This document shows positions 41,074-50,628 of a stretch of DNA of 64,000 nt, piece after piece. Source of the DNA: Xanthobacteraceae bacterium. Lineage in GTDB: Bacteria > Pseudomonadota > Alphaproteobacteria > Rhizobiales > Xanthobacteraceae. The DNA is taken from assembly GCA_028290465.1 (NCBI GenBank), contig JAQGJU010000092.1:1-64000 (forward strand). Reading direction: 5' to 3'. The translations under genes were made by a program, and so were the position numbers. The notes under the pieces were generated by a model. It did no database searches. It worked only from the letters and a program-made list of their open reading frames with translations, and was not told the DNA's origin. The first letter of the stretch is position 1; every line of letters begins with the position of its first letter.

Positions 41074-42872
41074 CCGCGCCGTCGCCCGACATCAATGACG
41101 GTTCGCAACTCAACCTGTCGATCAAGGTGGCCGGCAAGGAGATCAGCAGCACCTACCAGATCGTCAGCATCAATACCTGGCTGGGTGTCAACAAAATACC
41201 CAAGGCGACCATCGTGCTGTTCGACGGCAGTCCCGAGACCCAGGATTTCGAAGCCAGCAATCTCAAGACCTTTCTGCCCGGCAACAAGGTCGTGATCGGT
41301 GCCGGTTATGGCGGCACTACGCCCACATCCATCTTCACCGGCGTCATTGTCAAGCAAGGCATCGAGATCACTCGCAATGCGGGCTCGAAGCTGTTGGTTC
41401 ATCTGACTGACGAAGTGATCAAGATGACGCTGGAGCGCAGCAATGCGCTGTTCGAGAAGATCAAGGACAGCGATCTGATCGGCCAATTGATTGCGGCGAA
41501 TGGCTTGACGAAAGACGTCGCCGCCACCACGACGGTCCACGAGGAAATCGTCCAATACTATGCCAGCGACTGGGACCTGATGCTGACGCGGGCCGAGATG
41601 AACGGCCTCGTGGTCATGGCCGATGCCGGCAAAGTGACCGTAAAGGAGCCCGATACCCAGCAGTCTCCTGTGCTGTCCGTCAAATACGGCGACTCGATCC
41701 TGGATCTCGACGCGGAGATGGATGCGGCGACGCAGTTCACTTCGTCGGCGATCAAGAGCTATACCTGGGACACCGACCAGCAGAAGCTGATCAATTCCGG
41801 TCCCGGCACGGTGTCGGTGAAGGAGCAGGGCAACTACTCGTCGGCCGAACTCGCGAAGGTATTCGGTGTCAAAAGTGTTCCGCAGCAGACCGGCGCACCG
41901 ATCGAGAAGACCGCGCTGCAGGATTGGTCATCCGCCGAGCTTCTCAAATCGAAACTCGCGAAAATCCGCGGCAGCGTCCGGTTTCAGGGCAGCGCGCTCG
42001 CCAAGGTCGGCAAGACCATCGAACTCGCGGGGCTCGGCGACCGTTTCAACGGTACGGCATTCATCGCCGGCGTGCACCACAGTATTTCCGACGGACGCTG
42101 GCTCACCACCGTCCAGTTCGGACTGTCGGCCAACTGGTTCGCCGAGACCACGTTCGGGATCGCGGCGCCGGCCGCTTCCGGACAATTGCCGGCCATCAAG
42201 GGATTGCAGACCGGCGTGGTGAAGAAGGTCGCCAAGGATCCGGGCGGCGAATTCCGCGTGTTCGTCACCCTGCCGCTGCTGCAGGACGACGCCAAGGGCG
42301 TCTGGGCCCGGCTGTCGGGCTTCTATGCGTCGAACAAGTTCGGCGCGGTGTTCTATCCGGAAGTCAGTGATGAAGTGATCGTCGGCTTCATGAACGAAGA
42401 CCCGCGCTATGCCGTGATCCTCGGCAGCGTCTACAGCAAGAAACTGCCGCCGCTGTTCCCGCCGGACGAGAAGAACAACAAGAAGGCGATCACGACAAGA
42501 AGCCAGTTGCAGATCCTGTTCGACGACCAGGACAAGATCATCGAGATCGTCACGCCCGGCAAGCACAGCATCAAGATGGACGACAAGGCGAAGTCGATCA
42601 CCGTCAAGGACGGCAAGGGCAACACGATGTCGATGTCGGGCAGCGGCATCGCGCTCGAAAGCACGTCCAATCTCAGCATCACGGCCAAGGGCAACATCAC
42701 CATCGAGGCGAAGGGCAACCTGGCGCTCAAGGCGGCCGCCAAGGCCAGCATGGAAGGGCTCCAGGTGACGCACGCCGCCAAGACGCAATTCTCCGCCAAG
42801 GGCAATGCCACGGCCGAAGTCAGCGGCTCTGCCATGCTGACGCTCAAGGGCGGACTGGTGAAAATCAACTGA
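41070..42872 (+). CDS. eCIS central spike protein, VgrG-like (Pvc8-like)
   Basis: A 600-aa protein from ATG 41070 (ATGA overlap with the adaptor). Residues 1-370 are the gp27-like hub (TWLGVNKIPKATIVLFDGS, LLVHLTDEVIKMTLERSN). A gp5-type OB fold follows (FRVFVTLPLL, GVWARLSGFYASNKFGAVFYP, DEVIVGFMNEDPRYAVILGS). The C-terminal 130 residues are the beta-helix needle with K/G repeats (ITAKGNITIEAKGNLALKAA). It forms the trimeric spike that pierces the target membrane, tipped by the PAAR protein of the next gene. Confidence 0.92.
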   Translation: MTAPSPDINDGSQLNLSIKVAGKEISSTYQIVSINTWLGVNKIPKATIVLFDGSPETQDFEASNLKTFLPGNKVVIGAGYGGTTPTSIFTGVIVKQGIEITRNAGSKLLVHLTDEVIKMTLERSNALFEKIKDSDLIGQLIAANGLTKDVAATTTVHEEIVQYYASDWDLMLTRAEMNGLVVMADAGKVTVKEPDTQQSPVLSVKYGDSILDLDAEMDAATQFTSSAIKSYTWDTDQQKLINSGPGTVSVKEQGNYSSAELAKVFGVKSVPQQTGAPIEKTALQDWSSAELLKSKLAKIRGSVRFQGSALAKVGKTIELAGLGDRFNGTAFIAGVHHSISDGRWLTTVQFGLSANWFAETTFGIAAPAASGQLPAIKGLQTGVVKKVAKDPGGEFRVFVTLPLLQDDAKGVWARLSGFYASNKFGAVFYPEVSDEVIVGFMNEDPRYAVILGSVYSKKLPPLFPPDEKNNKKAITTRSQLQILFDDQDKIIEIVTPGKHSIKMDDKAKSITVKDGKGNTMSMSGSGIALESTSNLSITAKGNITIEAKGNLALKAAAKASMEGLQVTHAAKTQFSAKGNATAEVSGSAMLTLKGGLVKIN

Positions 42873-42886
42873 CAGGAGGAACCGCG

Positions 42887-43189
42887 ATGCCGCCGGCCGC
42901 CAGACTCACCGATTTCCACCAGTGTCCGATGCAGACCGTCGTCGGGCCGGTCACGATCCCGCATGTCGGCGGTCCGATCCTCGGGCCCGGCGCGCCGACA
43001 GTGCTGATCGGCGGATTGCCGGCCGCCAAGGTCGGCGACCTCGCGCTGTGCATCGGCCCGCCGGACGCAATCGTCAAAGGATCGGCCACCGTCAAGGTCA
43101 TGGGCATGCCTGCGGCCCGCATGGGTGACAAGACGGCCCATGGCGGCACCATCATGCTGGGCTGGCCGACCGTGATGATCGGCGGGTGA
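42887..43189 (+). CDS. PAAR-domain spike tip protein (Pvc10-like)
   Basis: A 100-aa PAAR protein: MPPAARLTDFHQCPM at the N-terminus, GGPILGPGAPTVLIGGLPAAK, two A-x-x-G-D turns, and GMPAARMGDKTAHGG, with the expected His/Cys zinc ligands. It caps the VgrG-like needle. The stop is 1 bp before the gp25 gene. No toxin extension is fused to it. Confidence 0.93.
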   Translation: MPPAARLTDFHQCPMQTVVGPVTIPHVGGPILGPGAPTVLIGGLPAAKVGDLALCIGPPDAIVKGSATVKVMGMPAARMGDKTAHGGTIMLGWPTVMIGG

Positions 43190-43190
43190 C

Positions 43191-43616
43191 ATGCCCAGTC
43201 CGGAACAATCGTTTCTCGGCACCGGCTGGAGCTTCCCGCCGACGTTCTCGCGCGCGACGCTCAGCGTCGACATGGTCAGCGACGAGAAGGATATACGCGA
43301 AAGCCTGTGGATATTGTTTTCGACCTCGCTCGGCGAGCGCGTGATGTTGCCCAGCTACGGCACACAGATTTGGCAGATGGTGTTCCGCGCCATCAATACC
43401 ACGCTGACGACGCAACTGGCTGACTTGGTTCGCCAAGCGATCCTCTATTGGGAGCCGCGGATCGACGTCGTGAACATCAGCGTCACGCCGGACGCGTCGC
43501 AGGACGGCCGCGTGCTGATCATGGTGGATTACATTGTCCGCCGCACCAACACGCGCAGCAATCTCGTCTACCCGTTCTATCTCCAGGAAGCGACCATTCC
43601 CATTCAGGCGCCATGA
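43191..43616 (+). CDS. gp25-like baseplate wedge protein (Pvc9-like)
   Basis: A 141-aa protein with the gp25/GPW lysozyme-like fold signature: FLGTGWSFPP, VSDEKDIRESLWILFSTSLGER, then LPSYGTQIWQMVF with the conserved E-R-x-x-x-P-x-Y-G segment. It initiates sheath polymerisation at the baseplate. The gene lies between the PAAR tip and the large baseplate J protein, the usual order except that Pvc9 and Pvc10 are exchanged. Confidence 0.9.
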   Translation: MPSPEQSFLGTGWSFPPTFSRATLSVDMVSDEKDIRESLWILFSTSLGERVMLPSYGTQIWQMVFRAINTTLTTQLADLVRQAILYWEPRIDVVNISVTPDASQDGRVLIMVDYIVRRTNTRSNLVYPFYLQEATIPIQAP

Positions 43617-43619
43617 TCG

Positions 43620-46600
43620 ATGGGCACGGAGGCCGGCAAAATCGTCCTGAACGGTGCACCCAGCCAATATGATCGCTGGCTGCCGGCGCTCGATCCAGGC
43701 TACGCGAAGGTCGACGGGCGCTCATTCTCCGATCTGCTGGACTTCCCGATCAAATACGGCGCGCTGATCAATTTCTACGACCTCCGCAATGAGATCGACG
43801 GCGACTGGGTCGGCTTCTTCGCCAGCGATCCGACCATGATGCTGGCGGTCCTGGAAAGCATGGACATCGCCGCGCTGGAGCGCGAATACACACGCCTCGA
43901 CGAGTTGACGCGCGCCGCCCATGTGTTCGCGCGCAAGTTCGATCTGTTGTGCCGGCTGTTCGCGTTCATCCAAGGCCTCGCGCGCCAGATCAATGACGGG
44001 CTGGTGGCGCTGGGGCATCACCCGGATCGCGGCGTCGCGCGCGCGCTGGAGCAGGCGCTGGCCAATGCCATCGTGGCGTCGCTCGGTCCGCAACTGCGCC
44101 AGCTCAAGGAATATGCCGAGGGCGCCGGACTGCAAAGCGCGCTCCGGCAACCGATCCCGCTCGACTGGAGCGGCTTCTTGCCGATCTGGGGCCTGCGCGA
44201 CGATTGTCCGGACGGCTCGATCTATCGCGGCCATTCCCGTGTCGAGAAGATCAACCATGCGCTGCCTTATCTGGCACCGATCTTCGCGGCCTTTCGCGAC
44301 AGCCTCGCGGATCTGCGACGCTTCGCCCTGGCGAATTTCGAAGCGTCGCTGCAGGAGCCGGACCACAAGCCGCAGATCGGTCTCTATATCGCGTTCGCGC
44401 GGCTGTTCGCGACCGCGCAGGAGACGATCAATACGATCTCGGGCCGCTATATCGACTTCTACTATCGCGACCTGCTGCGCGAGGTTCCGGCCGGCCCGGT
44501 CGGCGACCGGGTGTTTCTCGCCTTCACGCTGGCCGACGACGAGAAGGTGAAAAGCACCACGGTGCCGCGCGGCACGGCCTTTCCGGCCGGCCAGGACGCC
44601 GACGGCCTGGATATCGTCTACGGCGCCGAGAAGGATCTTCAGGTCAGCGCCGCGCAACTCGGTGCGGTGCGCACGCTGCGCCGCGTGCGCGGGATCCTCC
44701 CGGCCGTTGACCTGAAAGAGGCGAAGGTCGTCACCCAATACATTCTCGGTTCCGACATCGCGATGGCGGACGCGGCCGTGAAATCGATGCCCTGGTCGAC
44801 CTTCGGCGTGACGGAGTTGCTCCCGTCGCCGGTCGAAGTCACGACGCCGGCCACGATGGGGTTTGCGCTGGCGTCGCCCTATCTGATGCTGAGCGGCGGC
44901 GATCGTAAAATCACCCTCGCGGTCACGTATTCCGACGCTTTCAGGATCGATACGCTCGATCCACGGCTCGAGGACATTTCCCGCATTGTCGGGCTATCGC
45001 CGAACGAAATTTGGCGGACGGTTCTCGAAAATGCGTTCACCATTCTGGCTTCGAGCGCGGCCGGCTGGTTCGCGGTGCCGCCATATCGGGCCGAACTGCC
45101 GCCGTATCCGGACGATCCGGTCATTTGGCAGCCGCTGAACAGCTTTCACCTCGACGTGTCGTTGCCGCCGACCGCGCCGCCGATCGCCGCCTACGACCCG
45201 GCCGCCGAAGACGCGGTTCCGCCGCCGCCCGACGATCCTCTGGCCGCCGTCAACCCGGCGCCGGAGCTGCCGACGCTCAAGCTGTATCTGCGCCAGCAGG
45301 CGGTGCGGCTGATGCCGCCGCCGGGCGGTGCCGGACAGCCCTTTGACGTCTATCCGCTGTCGCTGCTCGACGGCATGCCGATCGAGACCTTGCGCATCGA
45401 AGTGGATGTGAGCGGGTTGACGGATCTGGACTTGCAGAGCACCACCGGGCCGCTCGATGCGAGCGCTCCGTTCCCGCTGCTCGGCGCGCCGCCGGTCGTC
45501 GGATCCTATCTGGACATCCGCAAGGAGGAACTCTTTGCCAAGAGGATCGAGACGCTGGGCCTGACGATCGATTGGTTCGGCCTGCCGGCGAACGACTACG
45601 GTTTCACGGGCTATTACCGCGACTATGTGATCGGCCTCGATGGCCAGAAACAGAACAACCTGTTCACGAACGACGTGTTTCTGACCAAGATCGACGTCCA
45701 GAACCACGGCTCTTGGATCGTCAATCCCAAAGATGGCAAAAACCTCTATCTGTTTCGCACGACGACAGATCCCAAGAAGCCGCCCGGATCGTTGTGCCCG
45801 ACGACCGAGTTCACCTTTCCGACGTGGAAGATCGAGCACGAGACGCCACCGCCATACTACCTGCCGGCCGAGGGCGCGATCCGGGTGACCCTGACCGCGC
45901 CGGCCTATGCGTTCGGCGACGATCTGTATACGCAGAATGTGCTCTATGCGGTCATCTCGGATCTGCCCGATCCGGTGACCTGCCAGCAGCGATGCGAAGC
46001 TCAATACGCGGCCGTGGCCGATGCGGCCAAGATGATCGAGGCATGCCTCGACGAATGCAGCCTGCAGCCGGACGACGCCCAGTTCAAGAATTGCATCAAC
46101 ACGTGCATGGACCAATGCGTCGATCAAATGCTGATCGACACGATTCAATGCCTGTGGGACTGCGCCACCACATCGCAGCGGCGGCTCACCGGTGAAATCT
46201 TCGGCCACGTGAAGGCGTCGTTCGATGAAGCCAGCGCGGCGCCGCGCCAGCAGCGCGCCCGTGCTCTGCGCGATTGGGCCGAGGCGTGGCGCGCGCCGGC
46301 CAAGCTCGACGCCTCCTGCCTGGACAAGTGCTTCAGCCTGCTTGGGGCAATTCTGGGCATCGAAATATGTCTGACCATGTGCGTGTCCGATCGAACCCAG
46401 AGCTATCGGAGCTGCGTAGTACAGGGCTTGAAGTCCTGTCAGGTACGGCTGGAACAGTCCTACAAGGAATTCATCGATGTCTGCATCGTCGATTGCACCA
46501 AGCCGAAGCGTGAACTGAACTATCCCAACACGCCCTGGCTGCCCACGGCACAGCGGGTGACGATCAATTACAGCGCGACATGTGTGGTGTCCGGTGACGG

Positions 46601-47831
46601 CGCCCAGGATGGCGTTTTCTTTCATTTGCTGCCGTTCGGAGGCTATGAGCGCATCGCCGCGCCAACCACGCTGCTGCCGGTATTCGGCGACGAGGGCTAT
46701 CTCTATCTCGGCTTTAACGGACTGGCGCCGCCGCAGGGTCTGACGCTGCTGTTTCAGATGGCGTCGAGCGGTGGTTGGGCGGGCGGCGACCGCGCCGGCC
46801 CGGCATTCGAAGTTCTGGGGCGCGCCGGCTGGTACCCGCTCGACCCGACGGCGATCGTGGCCGACAGCACCCATGGGCTCGACAATTCCGGCATCCTGGG
46901 GCTCAGCTTGCCGGCCTACGACCCTGCCGGCAGCCCGGTAATGGCCGGCGACAGCCAATGGCTGCGCGCCACGGTGGCGAGCGGCGCATCGCTGTATCCC
47001 GACACGATCTGCATCTATCCGAACGCGACCATCGCGCACTGGCTCGACGAGCCCGGCACCGGCAATACGCTGGCCACGCCGCTGCCGGCCGGCACGATCG
47101 TCAGTTCGGTGCAGCCGCTGCCCTATATCGAGAGCATCGTGCAGCCGATGGAATCGTTCGGCGGCCGGCCGGCCGAGGACCGGCGGCAGTTCGAGATGCG
47201 GCTCGGCGAGCGGTTGCGGCACAAGAACCGCGCGGTCGTCGGTTGGGACTATGAGCGTCTGGTGCTGGCAAGGTTTCCGACCATCTGGAAAGTGCGGGCC
47301 TTGCCGGCCCGCAATGCGCTGATCGGCAACGCTCCTGGCGATGTGGTGGTGGTGGTCATCGCCGGGCCGGATACGCTCGACGTGGCCGATCCCACAGTGC
47401 CGGTCACTAGCGGTACGCTGCTCGGCGCTATCCGCGAATATCTGGAGGGCCTTGTCAGCCCTTTCGTCCGCTTGCAGGTGGTGAACGTGGTCTATGTGCG
47501 CATGACCGTCACGGCGGCGGTGCAGTTCTCCGCCACCGAGGATGTCGGCGCGGCGATCCTGCGGCTCAACAACGAACTGGTGCGCTATCTGTCGCCCTGG
47601 TTCTACAATGCGGCGCGCGCCGCCAAGGGCGGCCGTTACGTGGACCGGGACGAGATCGAGGCGTTCGTCGACAATCAGCCGGGCGTCGATGCGCTGCTGA
47701 GTTTCGACGTAACCTACGACCCGCCGCCGGACGATCTCGACTGGTATTTTCTGACGTCGGCGCAACAGCACGACATCGCGGCGGCGGCGGTTGTCGGCAT
47801 GATGGCGTCCAACGAAGTTTCGGCGAACTGA
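43620..47831 (+). CDS. Very large baseplate J-like wedge protein (Pvc11-like) with Cys-rich insert
   Basis: A 1403-aa protein starting 3 bp after gp25. Residues ~1-320 are helical (DLRNEIDGDWVGFFASD, YIDFYYRDLLREVPAGP). The baseplate J core follows (FLAFTLADDEKVKSTTVPRG, TAFPAGQDADGLDIVY) with the C-terminal EDRRQFEMRLGERLRHKNRAV and KVRALPARNALIG. Residues 788-959 are an insertion with 17 cysteines, sixteen in CX3C or CX7C pairs on predicted helices (CQQRC, CLDEC, CINTC, CLWDC, CLDKC, CLTMC, CIVDC). Six copies of the wedge surround the hub. The insert is not explained by the family. Confidence 0.88.
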   Translation: MGTEAGKIVLNGAPSQYDRWLPALDPGYAKVDGRSFSDLLDFPIKYGALINFYDLRNEIDGDWVGFFASDPTMMLAVLESMDIAALEREYTRLDELTRAAHVFARKFDLLCRLFAFIQGLARQINDGLVALGHHPDRGVARALEQALANAIVASLGPQLRQLKEYAEGAGLQSALRQPIPLDWSGFLPIWGLRDDCPDGSIYRGHSRVEKINHALPYLAPIFAAFRDSLADLRRFALANFEASLQEPDHKPQIGLYIAFARLFATAQETINTISGRYIDFYYRDLLREVPAGPVGDRVFLAFTLADDEKVKSTTVPRGTAFPAGQDADGLDIVYGAEKDLQVSAAQLGAVRTLRRVRGILPAVDLKEAKVVTQYILGSDIAMADAAVKSMPWSTFGVTELLPSPVEVTTPATMGFALASPYLMLSGGDRKITLAVTYSDAFRIDTLDPRLEDISRIVGLSPNEIWRTVLENAFTILASSAAGWFAVPPYRAELPPYPDDPVIWQPLNSFHLDVSLPPTAPPIAAYDPAAEDAVPPPPDDPLAAVNPAPELPTLKLYLRQQAVRLMPPPGGAGQPFDVYPLSLLDGMPIETLRIEVDVSGLTDLDLQSTTGPLDASAPFPLLGAPPVVGSYLDIRKEELFAKRIETLGLTIDWFGLPANDYGFTGYYRDYVIGLDGQKQNNLFTNDVFLTKIDVQNHGSWIVNPKDGKNLYLFRTTTDPKKPPGSLCPTTEFTFPTWKIEHETPPPYYLPAEGAIRVTLTAPAYAFGDDLYTQNVLYAVISDLPDPVTCQQRCEAQYAAVADAAKMIEACLDECSLQPDDAQFKNCINTCMDQCVDQMLIDTIQCLWDCATTSQRRLTGEIFGHVKASFDEASAAPRQQRARALRDWAEAWRAPAKLDASCLDKCFSLLGAILGIEICLTMCVSDRTQSYRSCVVQGLKSCQVRLEQSYKEFIDVCIVDCTKPKRELNYPNTPWLPTAQRVTINYSATCVVSGDGAQDGVFFHLLPFGGYERIAAPTTLLPVFGDEGYLYLGFNGLAPPQGLTLLFQMASSGGWAGGDRAGPAFEVLGRAGWYPLDPTAIVADSTHGLDNSGILGLSLPAYDPAGSPVMAGDSQWLRATVASGASLYPDTICIYPNATIAHWLDEPGTGNTLATPLPAGTIVSSVQPLPYIESIVQPMESFGGRPAEDRRQFEMRLGERLRHKNRAVVGWDYERLVLARFPTIWKVRALPARNALIGNAPGDVVVVVIAGPDTLDVADPTVPVTSGTLLGAIREYLEGLVSPFVRLQVVNVVYVRMTVTAAVQFSATEDVGAAILRLNNELVRYLSPWFYNAARAAKGGRYVDRDEIEAFVDNQPGVDALLSFDVTYDPPPDDLDWYFLTSAQQHDIAAAAVVGMMASNEVSAN

Positions 47832-47848
47832 CCTCAAGGAGCAAACCG

Positions 47849-50614
47849 ATGTATGCCCACGCAGAGCCAAAGCCAGTGCAGACGACGAACAGCGTACGCG
47901 TACCGCAGCGTCAGACGGCCGACGTGCCGACGGCGCAGACCAAACTTGAAGGCGCGCTCAATAGCAGCGCGCGGGTTCAGTCGCAGCTTCACTTGAGCGA
48001 CGCGCTCAATCAGAGCCCGCGTGCGGCTGTCCAGGCCAAGCTCATTCAGTTGATGTCGAGTCCGGCACCTTTCGGCCGGATGTCAGACGGGCAGGGGCTG
48101 TCCGATGAGGAGGAACTGATCCAGAGCAAGTCCGCTGTGCAGCGTCAGGAGATGGACGAGGACGATCTGCTGCAACAGATGCCGGTGCAGCGCGAGGGCC
48201 TGGACGAGGACGAGTTGGCGCAGATGAAGTCCACGACCGCGCAGCGCGAGGACCTGGACGAGGATGAGCTGGCGCAGATGAAGGCCGCGACCGCGCAGCG
48301 CGAGGGTATGGACGAAGATGAACTGGCGCAGATGAAATCCATCACCGCGCAACGTGAGGACATGGACGAGGACGAGCTGGCGCAGATGAAGTCCGCCGCC
48401 CAGCGACAGGAAATGGACGACGAAGAACTGACGCAAATGAAGTCGACGACTGCGCAGCGCCAGGATGCGCCGGAAGAAGACGAACTGTTGCAGCAGATGC
48501 CGGTGCAGCGCCGCGCCAACACGACCGGCATGCCGGATCAATTGAAGAGCGGCATCGAAGGCCTTTCGGGCATGTCGATGGACGGCGTCCAGGTCCATTA
48601 CAATTCGTCGAAGCCCGCCAGCCTGCAGGCCCACGCCTATACGCAGGGCTCGGACATCCATGTCGCGCCCGGACAGGAGCAGCATTTGCCGCACGAGGCC
48701 TGGCATGTGGTGCAGCAGGCCCAGGGCCGCGTGCAGCCGACGATGCAGTTGCAGGGCACCGCCGTTAATGACGATCCGGGTCTCGAAGACGAAGCAGACG
48801 TGATGGGTGCCAAGGCATTGCAGCTCAAGGCCGCATCACCGGCAGCGACCCGCGCTTCTCTGATGCGTGGTGTCGCGCAACGCCTGGTCTTGCCGCTCGA
48901 CGACGTGGCGGCCTTGAAACACGACAACCCCAAGCCGACGAAGGAAGAACTGGAATCGTCGCAGATCATCTCAACGGCCGTCGAACGCCGCACCGGAGCC
49001 ACGCACGAAAATGTGGTGCGGCCCTGGAATACGCGCAACCGGTTACTGCTCAATTGGGGGCCGCTTGATAACATCGGTAACGAGGATATTCGAATCTTCG
49101 GCCATGGCGCCCATGCGCCCAACAGCGACATCGCCCTGCAGGTGGGCGGCTATACGCCGTCGCAATTGGTAGCGCTGCTCAAGGACCTAGGTCTTAAATC
49201 GACCTATGCGGGCCAGATCTATCTCAGCGGATGCCTGACCGCGGGCGGCGACAAGTTGGGATATCTCGGCGCGTTCTACGATCTCCTCAAGGCCTACGCC
49301 CCCGCGGTGCGGGTCAGGGGCAATCTCGGTAATGCCATCACACTGGAAAATGGCAAGCAGGCCATTTTCAAGACCAGCCAGGATCGTGATCTCTACAAGA
49401 CCTTGCAGGACAGAACCACGGAGTTAGCCAAGACGTTTGATGAGCAAACGCAGGCGTTCAAGATGATGGGCCTGGCAACGACGCAAACCGAGCTGGCCGC
49501 TAAGCAAGCACTCAAGGATAATCTGCTCAAGAGGCAGAATGAAATCGTGGATCTCTATGACCAACTTCGCGACATATTCTATGCCACGGAAGACCAAGGC
49601 GATCTCACGGTCGAGCTGCCCGATGCAAAGCTGCCGGCGTTCGACCAAAGCGGCTTCGACTTGTTCCAGAGTCCGTCCGTCATTTCCGATGCGACGCCCA
49701 ACGTCTCGATCAGCGAACTGTTGAAGAAGGCCGAGGCCTTGGACACGACGACGTCGTTTTCTTTTCCCAAAAAGAAGGAAAAAAAGCTGTTCCAGTTTCG
49801 CGCGGCAGATAGAGGCGCGAAGGCGTTGCCACGCAACTCGGCGATGCTGCGCGTCGCGCAGCGGGTCATCGTCACAATCCATGATATGGGCGCGGACGAA
49901 GCTTCCAAGGACATCCAATACAACACCATGCACAACCTCCGCACGGCCAAAAAGGACAATGTGGTCGATACCTTTATCAATCTCGACGACAATCGGCTGG
50001 GCAAGATAGGGGCCAACGAAACCCTTTATGTCGTCGGCCACGGCAGTAGCAACACGATTAGCGGCAAGTCGCCCAGTCAACTATTAACGGAGCTTGAGGA
50101 TTTCGGTCTGACCAACGCCTTCAAGGGGCTGATCGATCTGACGTCGTGCTATTCGGGGGAATATGTCGCCGCGTTTACCCAGGCACTGAGGCAAAAAGAC
50201 TACGAAAACGACGTAAAGGGCTATGCCGGTCTGGTGCATGTCACGCCGCAAGGCGACTTCGAAGTTGTGCCGAAGGGAAATGATAAGCCGCTCCTTGGGG
50301 TGCAACTTCCCGGGAGCGCCACCGTGTTCCTCGACGTCATGAATAGCGCAAAAGTTGCCTATAGAAAGGAAAAGGCGGCTCTCGACGACAAACTACAAAA
50401 GGCGCCGTCGGATCCCGCGATACTGCTGCAATTGGAGCGACTGGACAGCAACTATAACGGCATTGTGGCCAAGCTCAATGCAATGTTCGAGCCCTCGGCG
50501 GAGCACGAAGTGTTCAGTTCGCCAGAAGCCCGGAAGCGGCACAGCAAACAGATCGACAAGCGGACTCAAACTCCAACAACGATCGAGGAGGCGATCGAGT
50601 TCGGACACTTGTGA
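47849..50614 (+). CDS. Candidate eCIS effector: DUF4157 with acidic repeats and two caspase-like domains
   Basis: A 921-aa protein. An N-terminal motif ALNQSPR (residues 52-58) is shared with the second candidate effector. Residues ~95-221 are seven 17-18-residue acidic repeats (MDEDELAQMKS). Residues ~224-330 are DUF4157 with the HExxH motif HEAWH (282-286), the domain that marks eCIS-associated toxins. Then come two related domains, each with a G-H-G strand and a later cysteine: H419 with C462 (IFGHGAH, YLSGCLTAGG), and H731 with C767 (VVGHGSS, LTSCYSG). This is the dyad pattern of clan CD (caspase, C80/CPD-like) peptidases. It is inferred to be a protease payload or self-processing toxin. 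Confidence 0.75.
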   Translation: MYAHAEPKPVQTTNSVRVPQRQTADVPTAQTKLEGALNSSARVQSQLHLSDALNQSPRAAVQAKLIQLMSSPAPFGRMSDGQGLSDEEELIQSKSAVQRQEMDEDDLLQQMPVQREGLDEDELAQMKSTTAQREDLDEDELAQMKAATAQREGMDEDELAQMKSITAQREDMDEDELAQMKSAAQRQEMDDEELTQMKSTTAQRQDAPEEDELLQQMPVQRRANTTGMPDQLKSGIEGLSGMSMDGVQVHYNSSKPASLQAHAYTQGSDIHVAPGQEQHLPHEAWHVVQQAQGRVQPTMQLQGTAVNDDPGLEDEADVMGAKALQLKAASPAATRASLMRGVAQRLVLPLDDVAALKHDNPKPTKEELESSQIISTAVERRTGATHENVVRPWNTRNRLLLNWGPLDNIGNEDIRIFGHGAHAPNSDIALQVGGYTPSQLVALLKDLGLKSTYAGQIYLSGCLTAGGDKLGYLGAFYDLLKAYAPAVRVRGNLGNAITLENGKQAIFKTSQDRDLYKTLQDRTTELAKTFDEQTQAFKMMGLATTQTELAAKQALKDNLLKRQNEIVDLYDQLRDIFYATEDQGDLTVELPDAKLPAFDQSGFDLFQSPSVISDATPNVSISELLKKAEALDTTTSFSFPKKKEKKLFQFRAADRGAKALPRNSAMLRVAQRVIVTIHDMGADEASKDIQYNTMHNLRTAKKDNVVDTFINLDDNRLGKIGANETLYVVGHGSSNTISGKSPSQLLTELEDFGLTNAFKGLIDLTSCYSGEYVAAFTQALRQKDYENDVKGYAGLVHVTPQGDFEVVPKGNDKPLLGVQLPGSATVFLDVMNSAKVAYRKEKAALDDKLQKAPSDPAILLQLERLDSNYNGIVAKLNAMFEPSAEHEVFSSPEARKRHSKQIDKRTQTPTTIEEAIEFGHL
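48134..48511 (+). repeat. Seven acidic 17-18-residue repeats
   Basis: About 51-54-bp units encode variants of AQREDMDEDELAQMKS; the first and last units end in LLQQMP instead. Adjacent units are nearly identical at DNA level, so copy number is likely to change by slippage. The repeat lies between the N-terminal motif and DUF4157. Confidence 0.85.
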
Positions 50615-50628
50615 TCGGCACCGATGTC

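Noticed and set aside
44994-47870. 958-codon open frame on the minus strand opposite the baseplate J-like gene
   Set aside because: It is Arg/His/Gln-rich without motifs and lies antisense to a gene with clear family motifs; long antisense frames are expected in GC-rich DNA.
48134-48511. Regularly spaced repeats that could suggest a CRISPR array
   Set aside because: The units are in frame, adjacent without unique spacers, and encode acidic protein repeats.
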